From contig JALQBC010000005.1 of assembly GCA_023375675.1 (NCBI GenBank), forward strand, positions 124,001 to 188,000: 64,000 nt of DNA. The letters are read 5' to 3'. The notes beneath the pieces were generated by a model, which did not search any database, was not told the origin of the DNA, and saw nothing but the letters and a program-made list of their open reading frames with translations. Source of the DNA: Cytospora piceicola (lineage: Eukaryota; Ascomycota; Sordariomycetes; Diaporthales; Cytosporaceae). Of this stretch, positions 36,448-47,567 are shown in pieces (the first letter of the stretch is position 1; each line of letters opens with the position of its first letter). Position numbers and translations under genes: made by a program.

Positions 36448-39099
36448 ATGATGCCAGACGTAGCTACCAATTCTGAACCTTGCTCTGCCACTCCGACTTC
36501 TTCTCGCCCACTCCCTCCCCTTCATAGTCCCACTTCACCGGATCGAACACATACCATGTCTACGAGATCCAGCGATGGTCTCCCAAGACAGCAACAGCAA
36601 CAGCCGCTCTCAGCTCAACATACTCCCTCACAAACAGAAGCTCATGGGCTCCCTCCAGTCCCGGGCCGCCTGACACGAAAGCGCGCCCGGTCCATAAATG
36701 TCGAGGAGGCAAATCACCCCAGTATCGCGGAGCTGAGCCTTCGTTCTCCTGCGCAGGTGGGCCCGCCTCCCCATCCAGGTGCCGCGACGGATCTCATATG
36801 CATTTGTCCATCGCCACCAAAGGTTCCCAGGCCTCGCAACGGTATGTGCTCTATATTTCCCCGAGCTTTCTAGCCTCTTTCACAGCGAGTTTTGTGGGTT
36901 CTTGTCGTTCCCCCCCTTTATGTTGTGATCATGCCCGCTCGTCTGATACTGAGACGCAACTCGGACCCCTCGTCTTTGTCCCCCTGACTCACAAGTTGCC
37001 GTAACAACCCAAGAGGCACGATTGGCTGGTCTCTGAAGAAAGATAAATTCGTACTTACCTTCTCTCGTGTGTAAACAGCCTTTATTCTTTACCGCCAACA
37101 TCACCAAGCCGGCGTGGTGCTCAAGTATCCCGGCTTAGCGAACCCAGACATCTCCAAGATCATCGGCGAGCTGTGGCGCGAGGAGCCAGAGGAGGTTAAG
37201 AACTACTGGAAACGTCTCGCGGAGGAGGAGAAGGCTAGGCACCAGCGCCAGTATCCCCAGTACAAATACCAACCTCGCCGTGGTGGGAAAGGAGGCCCGG
37301 CCGCTAGGCCTGCCACTGCTGCCGGAGAGGACCCGGGACGGTGCCCCAAGTGCCACGGACGGTACATCGCAACGCCAAGGACGCCTTCCACGCCATTCGT
37401 CCCTGGTGGAGTGCCAGGACAGGGCCAGCCCTCGTCCGCGATGCAGCCGTTCATCACCAATAACCCACGGGTGGTCGAGCAGGTGTACCACCATCGCCCG
37501 TCCATGGACGGGGGACCGTCGCAGCACGGGGGAGACCCACGGCGGCAATCATTCTATCCACACCATCAGGACCAACTCCGAAGCATCGAAGAGGAATATG
37601 ACGCCATGTCACCGTCCATGTCAAGACGACGGCAGCCTCAGGACGACTACGACATGATGTCCCCGACAGACGCGAAACGCCGCCGCTTCGGCGAGCACGG
37701 GGGACCTCCGGACCGCACGGCACCTCTGCCAGCCGTATCGCACCATCCGCAGCATCACCAGCCATCTATATCGTCCCCTGTCAACTACGCTACTCACCAC
37801 CGACGGAATTCCTCCATCAGCAGCAATGCCTACGCCGGGACCCCAGGCAGCAGCACCTTCGGGCCGGGCCCCATGGCGCCCCTGCCCCGGCCACGCATGC
37901 CCATGGGACCAAGCGGCCTACAGCACGAGACAAGGATGGCCCCGCCGCCTCGCCCTCAGCAATTTAGCTCCGGCGGCCCACCACCACCACCACCGCCGCC
38001 GCCACCATCCGGCCCCCCTCGCACAAGCTCTACTTACGACGAGTCCCTCACCCTCGCACCGTTGCAGATCCCCACCTCGCCCACCCAGGCGAGCGACGCC
38101 AGCGGCGGCCGCAGTGTCTCTGGCGGCGGGGCGGGGCTGGGAATCCTGAACCCGCAGCACCAGCAGCAGGGCCAGCACAGGCCTGACAGCCAAGCCCGCG
38201 GGATCGAGGCCATGGTCATGAGCATCCCGTACATGAACAAGCTAGACGTTCTGCGGAAAATCAGTCCAGCGCTGGGGCCGCCTGCACCGGGGAGCCCCGT
38301 TGCTGAGACGAGGGGCCCGGTGGTTGCTGTCGAGGGGGCGAATGCGGCGCTGATGAGGCAGGTGGGACTTAACATCAGGAGGGCGCTGATAGAGAGTGGG
38401 GAGTGTGACGTCAAGGTCTGGATGGACTCGTCTGTTGCAGCCCAGTCGGGTGTCTATGAGCCGAGTATCGCTGGCAAGAAGGGAGATGGAAACGATACGG
38501 AGATGGGTGACGCCCAAGACAGGACAACCGAGTCGGCCGTGAGCCCCAGTGGCAGCTTGGGCGACGAAGGTGGACGCAGTGGTGTCGCTCAACAGGCTGC
38601 TCCCGGCGGCGTGGATGCTGCTCGGCCGGTAGGGACGTTCAACTACCTCCAGACCATCATTGAGTGGCACACCAAGTCAGCCGAGATCATCAAGCATGTC
38701 ACCACCAGGCCTCTACCTCGCTCCCCAGCACCAAACAGTCTCTTGCCTGTCGCACTCATCTCCGACGGCTTCAGCCTCACGCTGTCTGACAAGTTCGCCT
38801 CCACGGTTGCCATCACGGATCCCTATTCCCCCGTCGACCACTGGCAGTGGATGGCGACGCTGTGGAGGGGGATCGTGGGCCCGGACCTGGTGGTGTACGT
38901 AAAGGAGTCGGCGGCGGAGGAGCTGGCGAACAACGGGGCGAGTATGGTGGAATACCGACATCCTGGGGTGATGGTGGTGAAGGCTGATGTTGAGAAGGGG
39001 ATTGACGAGAAGACGGAGAGGAGGTTGGCCTTTGAGGTGATGGAGTGGGTGAGGGCGGGGAGCTTCAGAGACAGGTATCCCTTTGGTGGAGGAGGTTGA
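36448..39099 (+). CDS. HMG-box transcription factor, Ste11/Rox1-like
   Basis: Exons 36448-36841 and 37079-39099, 237-bp intron (GTATGT donor, ACAG acceptor); 804 residues. Starts at 36451 and 36556 (better context) are also possible. The HMG box spans the intron: exon 1 ends VPRPRN and exon 2 continues AFILYRQHHQAGVVLKYPGL, then WREEPEEVKNYWKRLAEEEK, with a basic end. Next comes CPKCHGRYIATPRTPSTPF, a motif seen with fungal HMG-box regulators of this kind. A long Pro/Gln/Ser-rich region with an eight-Pro run follows, then a second conserved-looking domain (SIPYMNKLDVLRKISPALGP; GPVVAVEGANAALMRQVGLN) and a C-terminal domain around FNYLQTIIEWHTKSAEIIKH. Ste11-like proteins control mating and stress genes; that role is inferred. 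Confidence 0.85.
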
Positions 39100-39796
39100 A
39101 GAAAGACCTGGCATGAAAGAGGGAAAGAAACCAATATGGGGGAAGAGAGGATGCTGAGAAGAAAGTAGACTGATAATAACGACAAGTGGGAAGGTATTCT
39201 CTGTCTGAGGTCAAGGGAAGAAATAGCTAGCTGTATGCAGATAGATAAGTATTGTACCTAATGCCGTATTTCTTCTTGTATCTACATCAATTCTACAGGT
39301 TTACTCTGTAGATGGCCGTTTCCAAAACAGTCTAGAGTACCATGGAGTTTTCATAATCCGGTTGGTGACCGTCTTGTAATCCGTGATGAGATACGGAGTA
39401 GAACAGGCCCCTGAGCAATGAGCAACACTGCACTACGGCACTGCTGCACTAGCAGCCCTACAGGCAGGGTATGTTAGTCCTCCAGCCACCTGGAAGCCAG
39501 TTTACTATGGGTCTCAAACGGGACACTAACAACCCAGTTCCAGCTCCTGAAGCTACACAGTAAACGCCGGCCCCTGCATGCTGTGTGTGTAACCAAAGCA
39601 CACAAGCAACCACCAAAGCCATTCGCGTCAACAGGCGTCAGAAGACGCGACCAACGAAGCTATTCCTATAAAGTCAACAAGACAGCAACATTGATTCCAG
39701 CCACGACAACCAAGACAGCCACGACAATCCACCCACCTGCCGTACGTCGAAATGCCAATCCTACCGTAATCCACCAACGACCGCCCCTCTCCCAAA
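39100..39796. other. Intergenic, HMG-box gene to dynactin gene
   Basis: About 700 bp. It has a TACGGAGTA motif at 39392-39400 and the leader of the p150 gene. No gene seen. Confidence 0.55.
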
Positions 39797-42700
39797 ATGT
39801 CAGACCTGAGAGAAGGGCAAGTCATCCGTCTCGCCGACGGCCGCAATGCCGTCGTGCGCTTCGTCGGCGACACCGCCTTCGCCCCTGGGGTCTGGGTCGG
39901 CGTCGAGCTGGACGATGGCAACGGCAAGAACGACGGCAGCGTCCAGGGCGAGCGCTACTTCGACTGCGCCATGGGCAACGGCATGTTCGTGCGGCCCACC
40001 GCCGTCACCGTGGTCGAGCAGCCGAGGCCGAAGCCCAAGACCGCGGCGCCCGCGAGGAAGTCTAGCACGGCGGCGAGGCCGACCAGCATGTTTACTTCCG
40101 GGGGGAGGACGCCCTCCGGGTCGGTTGATATCGGTGTGGGGAGGAGGAGGAGCTTGAATGCCCCGAGCCCTAGTCCGGGTCCGAGGCAATCGCGCCCAGG
40201 GAGTATTGCGAGAGTGAGTATATACCGGCATTTCTAGGTGATTGATGGTTCTATGTGATGCTGATTCCATGTATGTTTCCATTAGTCTCCTACCAAATCC
40301 CCTACGAAGCAACTCGGAACAAACCCCTCCAGCGGCGGTACTTCTCGGACCGGCACCCCTTCAAACGCACGAGGGACATCTGCCACGGCCAGAGGGTCTC
40401 GAGCTGCGTCCGGCACGACAAGGTCGTCTATGGGACCCCCTGCCGTGCCAGCAGCTCGAGTGGGCCGCCAGCCCTCCGTGTCGTCTGTGACCTCCCGAAC
40501 GGCAGGTACAAGGCACGGAAGCGGTCGGTTTTCTATAGCTGGAGGCCGGCCTCGCCCCGAGCCATCCAAACGCGCCTCGTCAGGCTCGCAGTCTGGTACT
40601 GAACAGCGAGGATCAGTAGACCAGGGCGCTACATCACAGAGGGTCAGCAGCGATGACGAATCTCCAATGCAGTTCAGAAACACTGGTACCCTGGAAACCA
40701 CTGGTTCTCTGGACACTGTCAGCAGTCCTGCCGACCCCGATCCGGCGAGGAAGGTATCACGGCCCACGACGCAGGCCCTTCAGGCGTCAAACCGGGAAAT
40801 CGAAGACTTGAAGGCCAAGCTCCGCGTCATGGAGCGGAAGCGCCTGGAGGACCGCGACACGATCAAACTCCTGGACAAGGCGCAGGCCGAGCGGGACAAG
40901 TTCGAAGGCATCATTCAGAAGCTGCAGGCCAAGTATGGCCCGCAGCAGCAGGAGAACACAGATCTGCGAAAGATGCTCAAGGAGGCCGAGGAGAGGCTGA
41001 ACGCAGTAGAGTCCATGCAGGCAGAGCATGAAACCACGCTCGAGCTTGCGACTCTTGACCGTGAGATGGCTGAGGAGACTGCCGAGGTGATGAAGGCTGA
41101 GTTGGAGACGCTGAAGGAGAAGGCAGAAGAGCTCGAACTTGAGCTTGACATCCTTCGAGAGGAGAACTCGGAGTACACCAAAGGCATGTCGCCGGAAGAG
41201 AAGGCCAGCACGAATTGGATACAGATGGAAAGGAACAACGAGCGGCTACGTGATGCTCTCATCCGTCTGCGGGACATTACGCAACAACAAGAGGAAGAGT
41301 TCCGTGCCCAAATCAAGAGCCTGGAGGAGGACGTCACCGAGCTCACGACCATCAAGGACCAGCACGAGTCCTCTAAGGGCAAGCTTACTCAGGCAGAAGC
41401 CATGGTCGAAGATCTGCGGCAGCAGCTTGACACTGCCCTTGGTGCTGAGGACATGATCGAGGACCTTACGGAGCGTAACATGAGCCAAGCCGAGCAGATC
41501 GAGGAGCTGAAAGCCATCATCGACGACCTCGAAAATCTCAAGGAGGTTAACGACGAACTTGAGATTAACCACGTCCAGAACGAGAAGGAGATGCAAGAAG
41601 AGATCGACTTCAAGGACAGCGTCATTGCAGAGCAGGCCAGGAGGGCTGCTGACCAAGAAGCCGCCTTGGAGGATATGGAGTACACCTTGTCTCGTTTCCG
41701 TGAGCTTGTTACCAACCTGCAAGGTGATCTTCAAGACATGAAAGCATCTCAGGCCGTCTCGGAAACCGAGTCGGAGAAGCTTAACAGCCGATCCCGGGCC
41801 ATGGAGGACCTGACGATGAAGCTGCAGATCTCTGCTGAGAAGGCGCAGGCCAAGACGATCGACCTCGAAATGCGCCGCTTGGAGGCTCAAGAAGCCGAGC
41901 AGCACTTGGAGATCGTCAAGATGTTCCTGCCGGATAGCTACCAGAATGATCGGGATTCTGTTCTGGCCCTGCTGCGGTTCAGGAGACTAGCATTCAAGGC
42001 AAACCTGCTGCACCAGTTCATCCAAGAAAAGGTCAAGAGTCAAGGGCATCCTGGTCATGAAGATGATGTCTTCCTGGGCTGTGACGCCATGGACAAGTTG
42101 ATCTGGGTGAATGCAATGTGTGACAGATTCGTCAACTCCATCAGCCATTGCTCTCTTGGACAATTCTCCAAGTATGAGGGCGCGCTGTATGAGCTGGAGC
42201 CTGTGGAGCGGGCTCTCAACCAATGGATTGAGGGTCTGAAGAAGGACGGGCTGAAGGAGAAGCAGTGTGCAAGCGAGCTGCAACGCACCATCGCCCTTAT
42301 GACCCATCTTGGCGGGGTCCATATTTCGGACGATCTTGAGAGCTTCACGGATGAAATTTACATGAAGACTGTCATGATGCAGAGCCATCTTGAATCGGCC
42401 GCTGCTACGTTCGCGACCGTGCAAAGTATGGTGCAGAGGATCATCCCGCCACAAAGCGAGGAGGACGAACTTTCGCAGTATTTCATCAGGAAGGCAGATT
42501 CCGTCGTTACGCAGACTCGCAGCTCGAAGGTGATTGCTGGCAGGACTGTCAAGGCGCTCGAGGACATGCGGTCACGATCTTTGGCTTTGTCACCGGAGAC
42601 GAAGGAGGTTTTCGCACGGTGTGAGGAAGTCTCGCAGGAGCTGGCGGGATTGGCTCGTACTATCGGTCTCGACCTGCATCAGCTCCTGCATGAGGAGGGC

Positions 42701-43873
42701 CGGGCTGAGCCTTGTACATACCTCGAGGTCCAGGATCGCGTGCGGAAGTCAGTATTTGTGGCGACAAGCTCGGACGAGTCCGACCTCTTCGCGACATACC
42801 TCAACAAGCTGCGCGAACTGACGAGCGAGATCAACGACCTCTCCCAGCTTGCAGCCGACTTTACCCAGACTCAAGAGTTCGAGCGTAGCACCGCACCATG
42901 GATTCTCCGCTCGCAAGAACTCAGGGCCGTCAAGACCATCCCCGTCGATGCGGAGGAGGAGCTCCGCCACCTCAAGGAAGAGTACAGCGAGGCGCGGCGG
43001 GCCGTCGCGCAGCGCGAGGAGAACCTCAGCACGGCGATGCTCAAGATCGAGACGCTGGAGTCCCGGATGCGCGACGCCACGGCCAAGGCCAACCTCATCA
43101 CGGACCTGGAGCTGCAGATCGAGAAGTCCAAGGGGGAGGCGGCGGCGCTCAAGGAGGACATCGAGAAGCAGGACCGCGAGCTCAAGACGCTCGAGGCGGA
43201 CAGGGACAAGTGGAAGAAGATCGCGGGCGACTCGCGGGCGTTCAGCGAGGCGGCGGCGGGCACCAAGGCGGGCAAGGAGATGGCGGTGGCGACGGCGCGC
43301 GAGATGGAGGAGCTCAAGGAGGAGATCGCCAGCCTGCAGTCGGCCGTGCGGTACCTGCGCGAGGACAACCGCCGGGCGAGGCTCACGGAGCAGCCCGGCC
43401 ACGACTGGCTCTCGGAGCCGCTCAGGAGGCCCAGGCCCGTGCAGGAGCAGCGGCGCGCGCTGGTGGTGGCCGAGGGCCGGGACGCGCTCGGCGAGCTGGT
43501 CAGGCTGGCCACGACGGCGAAGGTGTTCGACCTCGGCTCGATGCCCGAGGACAAGCTCGCGTGGAAGAGCGCCAGGAGCACGCCCCAGTACCACGCGGCG
43601 CGGCAGATGGAGGACCTGGCGGCGTGGCAGGGGTGGCGGGACAGCGTGGGCCGCAAGGGCCACGTGCTCATGGGCCAGCAGCAGCTCCGCGGCAAGGACG
43701 ACGGGGGCGGCGGGCTCTCCGTGAGGAAGGCGAGGAACGCGGCGGCCGCGAGGATGCACATCCGGCTGCCGGATATGCAGGGGAAGATGATACCCGGGAG
43801 TGGAAGGGGGGATGTCGAGGTTGTTGGGTCGAGGGAGTGGGAGGGGTTGCAGGGGCGGCTGACGGCTGTGTAG
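39797..43873 (+). CDS. ro-3: Dynactin large subunit p150Glued (RO-3/Nip100)
   Basis: Exons 39797-40213 and 40286-43873, 72-bp intron (GTGAGT donor, TTAG acceptor, phase 0); 1334 residues. It links dynein to cargo and microtubules; loss in Neurospora gives ropy hyphae. The CAP-Gly domain is at about residues 5-70, with FAPGVWVGVELDDGNGKNDG (the GKNDG EB-binding motif intact) and GMFVRP. A basic Ser/Pro/Gly-rich segment follows (two SPTK repeats at the exon 2 start), which in p150 also binds microtubules. Residues ~270-620 are coiled coil. The dynactin domain follows (EIVKMFLPDSYQNDRDSVLA; LLRFRRLAFKANLLHQFIQE). A second coiled coil (EEELRHLKEEYSEARRAVAQ) and a C-terminal region end the protein. 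Confidence 0.96.
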
Positions 43874-44683
43874 AGAGCAAGGCAAGAGAGGGAGAGAGAG
43901 ACCTTGGTGGGAATTGTGTAGCATTCTGCGGAGCGATGTTGCTTTTTTTTACTTTAGAAGGATACCACTGCTTAAGTGCTATGAACCAGTTCCTTTCGCA
44001 GCCTCCATCCTCAGCCGCTGTGACTGTTCCTCTGGTTTAGTGTGGTAGAGGTGTTGGGAAATCGTGATCATGGGAGAGCCCGTTGGCAGTACTACAGGCT
44101 TGTATGAGTTCATTGGGCTTGTTGAGCGATTGAGATGCCTGCTTGGGCTTGGGCTGGGGTACAAGAGGCTGCTCTGAGGTGCAGCAGGAGGAAAGACGTT
44201 GGTTATCATAGAAGATGATACTTGCTTTGCGGGCCGAGCCGTGAGACAGGTTTCGGATTTAACCGGTGCCGCTGGAAGGTGGCCCTTCTTCACGAGGGCA
44301 GCATCTGGCTGACATCCTTGAGAGGCACCCTAACACCTGGCCGAGAGAGGAGAAACAATTATATTGGCTTCCCAGATGCATGTTCCACATCAAAGGCGGG
44401 GGAGTTTCTAGGCGAGGTTGTTCAGAAAGTATTCCTGATTTTACTGGTGTAGTAACCTATCCGTAACGTTTATGTTTGAGCTTTTGTTATCTCCTGTAAC
44501 GCCGCTGCGAATGCTTGAACCTGCTATGTCTGCCAATATGTTCTAGCCGGCACCCCGTCCAGCCAAAATCGTCAACTTCTATGCATGTATTGCATCATGG
44601 TATCTCAAAGTCCAGAAAAAAAGAAAAAAAGACGGCTATGCCTCATAGGCGAGGTTTCGATCGAAGCCACGTCAAGCCTCACC
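43874..44683. other. Convergent 3' region, dynactin to PP2C gene
   Basis: 810 bp between convergent gene ends. No coding feature or repeat recognised. Confidence 0.55.
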
Positions 44684-46675
44684 TCACCTCCGACCCCGTC
44701 GAGGATCAAGCGCCTCCGCCCTCCGGGCATCACGCATCTCCTTCGTCCCGAGGCTCCCCAGGCCACCCTCACTCCTCCGCTCCCAGCCACCAAGCCTGAC
44801 CACCAGGCACGTGGTATTGTCCCCATTGTGGCTCACCTCGTTGGCGTACTCCACGACGCTCTTGGCGCCCTGGTCGGGCGTCTTGGCCTCCTTGATCACG
44901 TCCACGATCTCCTGGTCGCTCAGCGTCGCGCTCACGCCGTCGCTCATCAGCACCAGGAACGAGTACTGCGCCGGGCCCAGGTCGAGCCGGGTGAGCTCCG
45001 GCTCGGCGCTGACGCCCATCCGCTTGGACTGCATGTCCCCGAACGACCGGCTGTTGGCGAGCCCGCTGATGCGCTCCTCGCCGAAGCTGTCCGTCACGGA
45101 CGTGAACTCCGCGAACCGCGCCAGCCGTCGCGACTCCGCGGGGCTCGAGGGGTGGTGGTCGCTCGTCAGCGGCAGGGCAAGGCCGGTGGCAGTCTCGCAC
45201 AGGAGAATGCGCGTGTCGCCCACGTGTGCAACGACAACAGTGCTGTGCGCAGCGGGGTGCCAGAACGGCGCGGGCGTTGGTGTCGATATGAGCGCGATAG
45301 ATGCGGTGCTGCCGCCCTTGAAACGCGTGGACCCGCCGATGACATCGCCTGACGGAGGAGTGTGTGGCGAAGCACCGAGCACCTCGTCCTTGTTAAGGGG
45401 GAGGTTGTCGTTCGCGTAAGGGTTGTCCGGGTCGGGCTTGCGCGCTTGAGCGAGGACGAAGTCAAGGTCGGCGCGGAGAAAAGCGTATGTCAAAATCGAC
45501 TCTATCGAGACCTTGGGAGCGGTAGGCTTCGAGGTGGGTTCGATAGGGGTAGCTCCTTCGGAAGTATCCAAGTCGAACAAGGCTGGCCTGAAGCGCTTAA
45601 AGTAGCCACCTATCGTGCTCTTGTACTCGCTGAGAAGCGACTTTTCAAGCTGAATCGCCTTGGGCACGTCTGCCTTGACAAGCAGAGGCTCCTCGCTTGT
45701 CGCGATCGGCAGCTTGCCTTCTGCAATATGCGTGCCACTCATCCTCATCTTGACCTCATTGGCACTCTTGAAATCCATGCTATCGAAAGCTTCATGATCC
45801 GGCCCAGTAACGGGTATCAGCCTCTCGGGCGTGGGTACCTTCTCCGGCAAGTCCTTTGGTAGTTTGTGCTTCTTCCTAAGACTGCTCTTCAGCTCGAACT
45901 CGCTGGCAGCCTCTTCGATGTAGCCATGTAACTCGTCCCTCAGGAACTCGGCGCACTGAGTCCCACCATGACCATCAAACACACCGAAGTAGAATATCTG
46001 TGGATCACCAAAAGAACTGTCTGCGGTCGTCGCCTCACCAGCGTTGTTCTTCCTCTCGCTCCTGACCAGACTCATGGGCGCACGCTTAGCGAAAGCCGGT
46101 ATATCAATGGTGCCAGCCTGATCCGTGTCCTCGTTGTATGAACGACTGCCTCGGCTGGTGAATGTGCCGAAGTGGTGTTTTGCGCTACGCAATGGTATTC
46201 GCACTACGGTGAGGTCGCGGGACGGCATATTGGGAGGTGAGGCCGGGGTCGAGGATCCGGGACCGGGAATATGGGGCGTACTCGCGTCTCGGGGAAGTTT
46301 GTGGTGCGGGCCGGTGGGCGATTTCGAGTCGGGATGGAGGGAGGATGAAGGCAGGTGGGTGACGAAGTACTTGTGGAAGCCACGAACTCGTGGAACATGC
46401 GTCTTGGGGGTCTGCTGCTTCGATGCGCCGAGAGATGTTGAGGTGGTAGCTGTTCGGTCCATGGCAAGCTGGCGATGGGTATGGAACAGGCGCCTGCTTG
46501 GATTGCGGCCGCGCGCAAGAGATTGTGCTGTTCCCGCCGTACTTGGCTCGGCATTGTGGAAGAATGTGGCGACGAAACCCATGAAGTCCTCCAGCAGTGC
46601 ACCCGTCTCCTCAGGCGGACCCGTTGGTGGACGCGCTCGCACTTGCAACGCGACTGAAGGAGGTGGGCGGACCAT
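44684..46675 (-). CDS. ptc6: PP2C-family Ser/Thr phosphatase, probably mitochondrial (Ptc6-like)
   Basis: Single exon, 663 residues, ATG at 46675. Mg/Mn-dependent protein phosphatase. The N-terminal ~150 residues are Arg/Ser/Pro-rich with RRLFHTHRQLAMDR, compatible with mitochondrial import. Catalytic landmarks: SRSYNEDTDQAG (about 177-188), FYFGVFDGHGGTQCAEFL with DGHGG at 234-238, GGSTASIALI (455-462), VVAHVGDTRILL with VGDTR at 485-489, ISGLANSRSFGD (537-547), VLMSDGVSATLSDQE (576-589) and NGDNTTCLVVRL (617-628). Between the second and third motifs a ~190-residue non-conserved stretch (about 260-450) enlarges the domain, as in fungal Ptc6-type enzymes. The Ptc6 assignment within PP2C is an inference; PP2C itself is firm. 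Confidence 0.88.
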   Translation of the reverse strand: MVRPPPSVALQVRARPPTGPPEETGALLEDFMGFVATFFHNAEPSTAGTAQSLARGRNPSRRLFHTHRQLAMDRTATTSTSLGASKQQTPKTHVPRVRGFHKYFVTHLPSSSLHPDSKSPTGPHHKLPRDASTPHIPGPGSSTPASPPNMPSRDLTVVRIPLRSAKHHFGTFTSRGSRSYNEDTDQAGTIDIPAFAKRAPMSLVRSERKNNAGEATTADSSFGDPQIFYFGVFDGHGGTQCAEFLRDELHGYIEEAASEFELKSSLRKKHKLPKDLPEKVPTPERLIPVTGPDHEAFDSMDFKSANEVKMRMSGTHIAEGKLPIATSEEPLLVKADVPKAIQLEKSLLSEYKSTIGGYFKRFRPALFDLDTSEGATPIEPTSKPTAPKVSIESILTYAFLRADLDFVLAQARKPDPDNPYANDNLPLNKDEVLGASPHTPPSGDVIGGSTRFKGGSTASIALISTPTPAPFWHPAAHSTVVVAHVGDTRILLCETATGLALPLTSDHHPSSPAESRRLARFAEFTSVTDSFGEERISGLANSRSFGDMQSKRMGVSAEPELTRLDLGPAQYSFLVLMSDGVSATLSDQEIVDVIKEAKTPDQGAKSVVEYANEVSHNGDNTTCLVVRLGGWERRSEGGLGSLGTKEMRDARRAEALDPRRGRR

Positions 46676-47567
46676 ACTGTACTTGCTCGTCGCGTTGGTG
46701 AACCTCGGCTCGAGGTATCTTTGGAGGGTGAAGAGGATTACTGCTAGAAGAGCAAAAGCAGCTGGAAATTAAAGACAGAGGCGGGGGGAACTATCGAGTG
46801 GGCACAACAGCCGGACCTCCATAGGCGACCAAAGTAGGATCGGGGTTGGCAGTTGGTAAATTGACGTATCGTCAGCCACCCTCGGACGCCGTGAATAGCA
46901 ACAACTCCGTAATGGGCGCTGCCGTTTTTAGATATGTCCGGGTTCCCAGAGGCACGACGTTGTTGATGTATTGCTCTTTGTTAGGAAGACTAGGAGAGGA
47001 GAAGTGGTAAGGATTGTGACTGCGGTGAGAAGGAGGTCAACGGGGACAGGAATACCACCAAGTATTCGCTTCCATGGTTGTTGAGAGGTTTCCTGCCATG
47101 GCGAATGGGGAAAAGGAAAAAAAGAGATGCCATCATCGTGGGGTGTGTTCCACCAGTGAGAGACCTTTGTTGAGTCCCACCGTTTTGGCAGTCAACGGCA
47201 GGCACCGTTTCAGAATACCTAGCTTAAGTACCTAGGTACTAAATACCAAATACGCATACGTCAAGACGGCAAGGTACGGCAGTACAGCTACCCCACGGGC
47301 AGCCATTAGTTGTTCTCCGAGCCGAAACGTTTCGGCGACGTCACCAATCAATCGGCCGAGGCGAAACATCCGTAGTCCGTAATCCGTACCACGCGCTCCG
47401 TACCGTTACAGTATACTCCGTACCTCCGTACCGAGATATACTCAGGTGGGCCTAGCTAAGACCGACTCAAACCTTTGAACATATCGACCTCATATCATAA
47501 TATAAAACACACTTCGCCTGTTTCTGTATTTGAAGTTGGCCGAAAACACAGACACTGAAGAAGGCCC
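46676..47567. promoter_or_regulatory. Divergent region between PP2C and BTB genes
   Basis: About 890 bp. It holds TACCTAGGTA at 47229-47238 and a cluster of CCGTA-type repeats at about 47370-47440 (CTCCGTACC repeated, with TACTCCGTA at 47414-47422). No gene seen; presumably both promoters. Confidence 0.5.

Noticed and set aside
42749..44040. Long ORFs on both strands over the 3' part of the dynactin gene
   Set aside because: GC-rich codon bias keeps other frames open; translations are Arg/Gly/Pro-rich without homology, while the p150 frame continues to its stop.
44041..44466. Short plus-strand ORFs after the dynactin gene
   Set aside because: No coding bias or domain; consistent with 3' untranslated and intergenic DNA.
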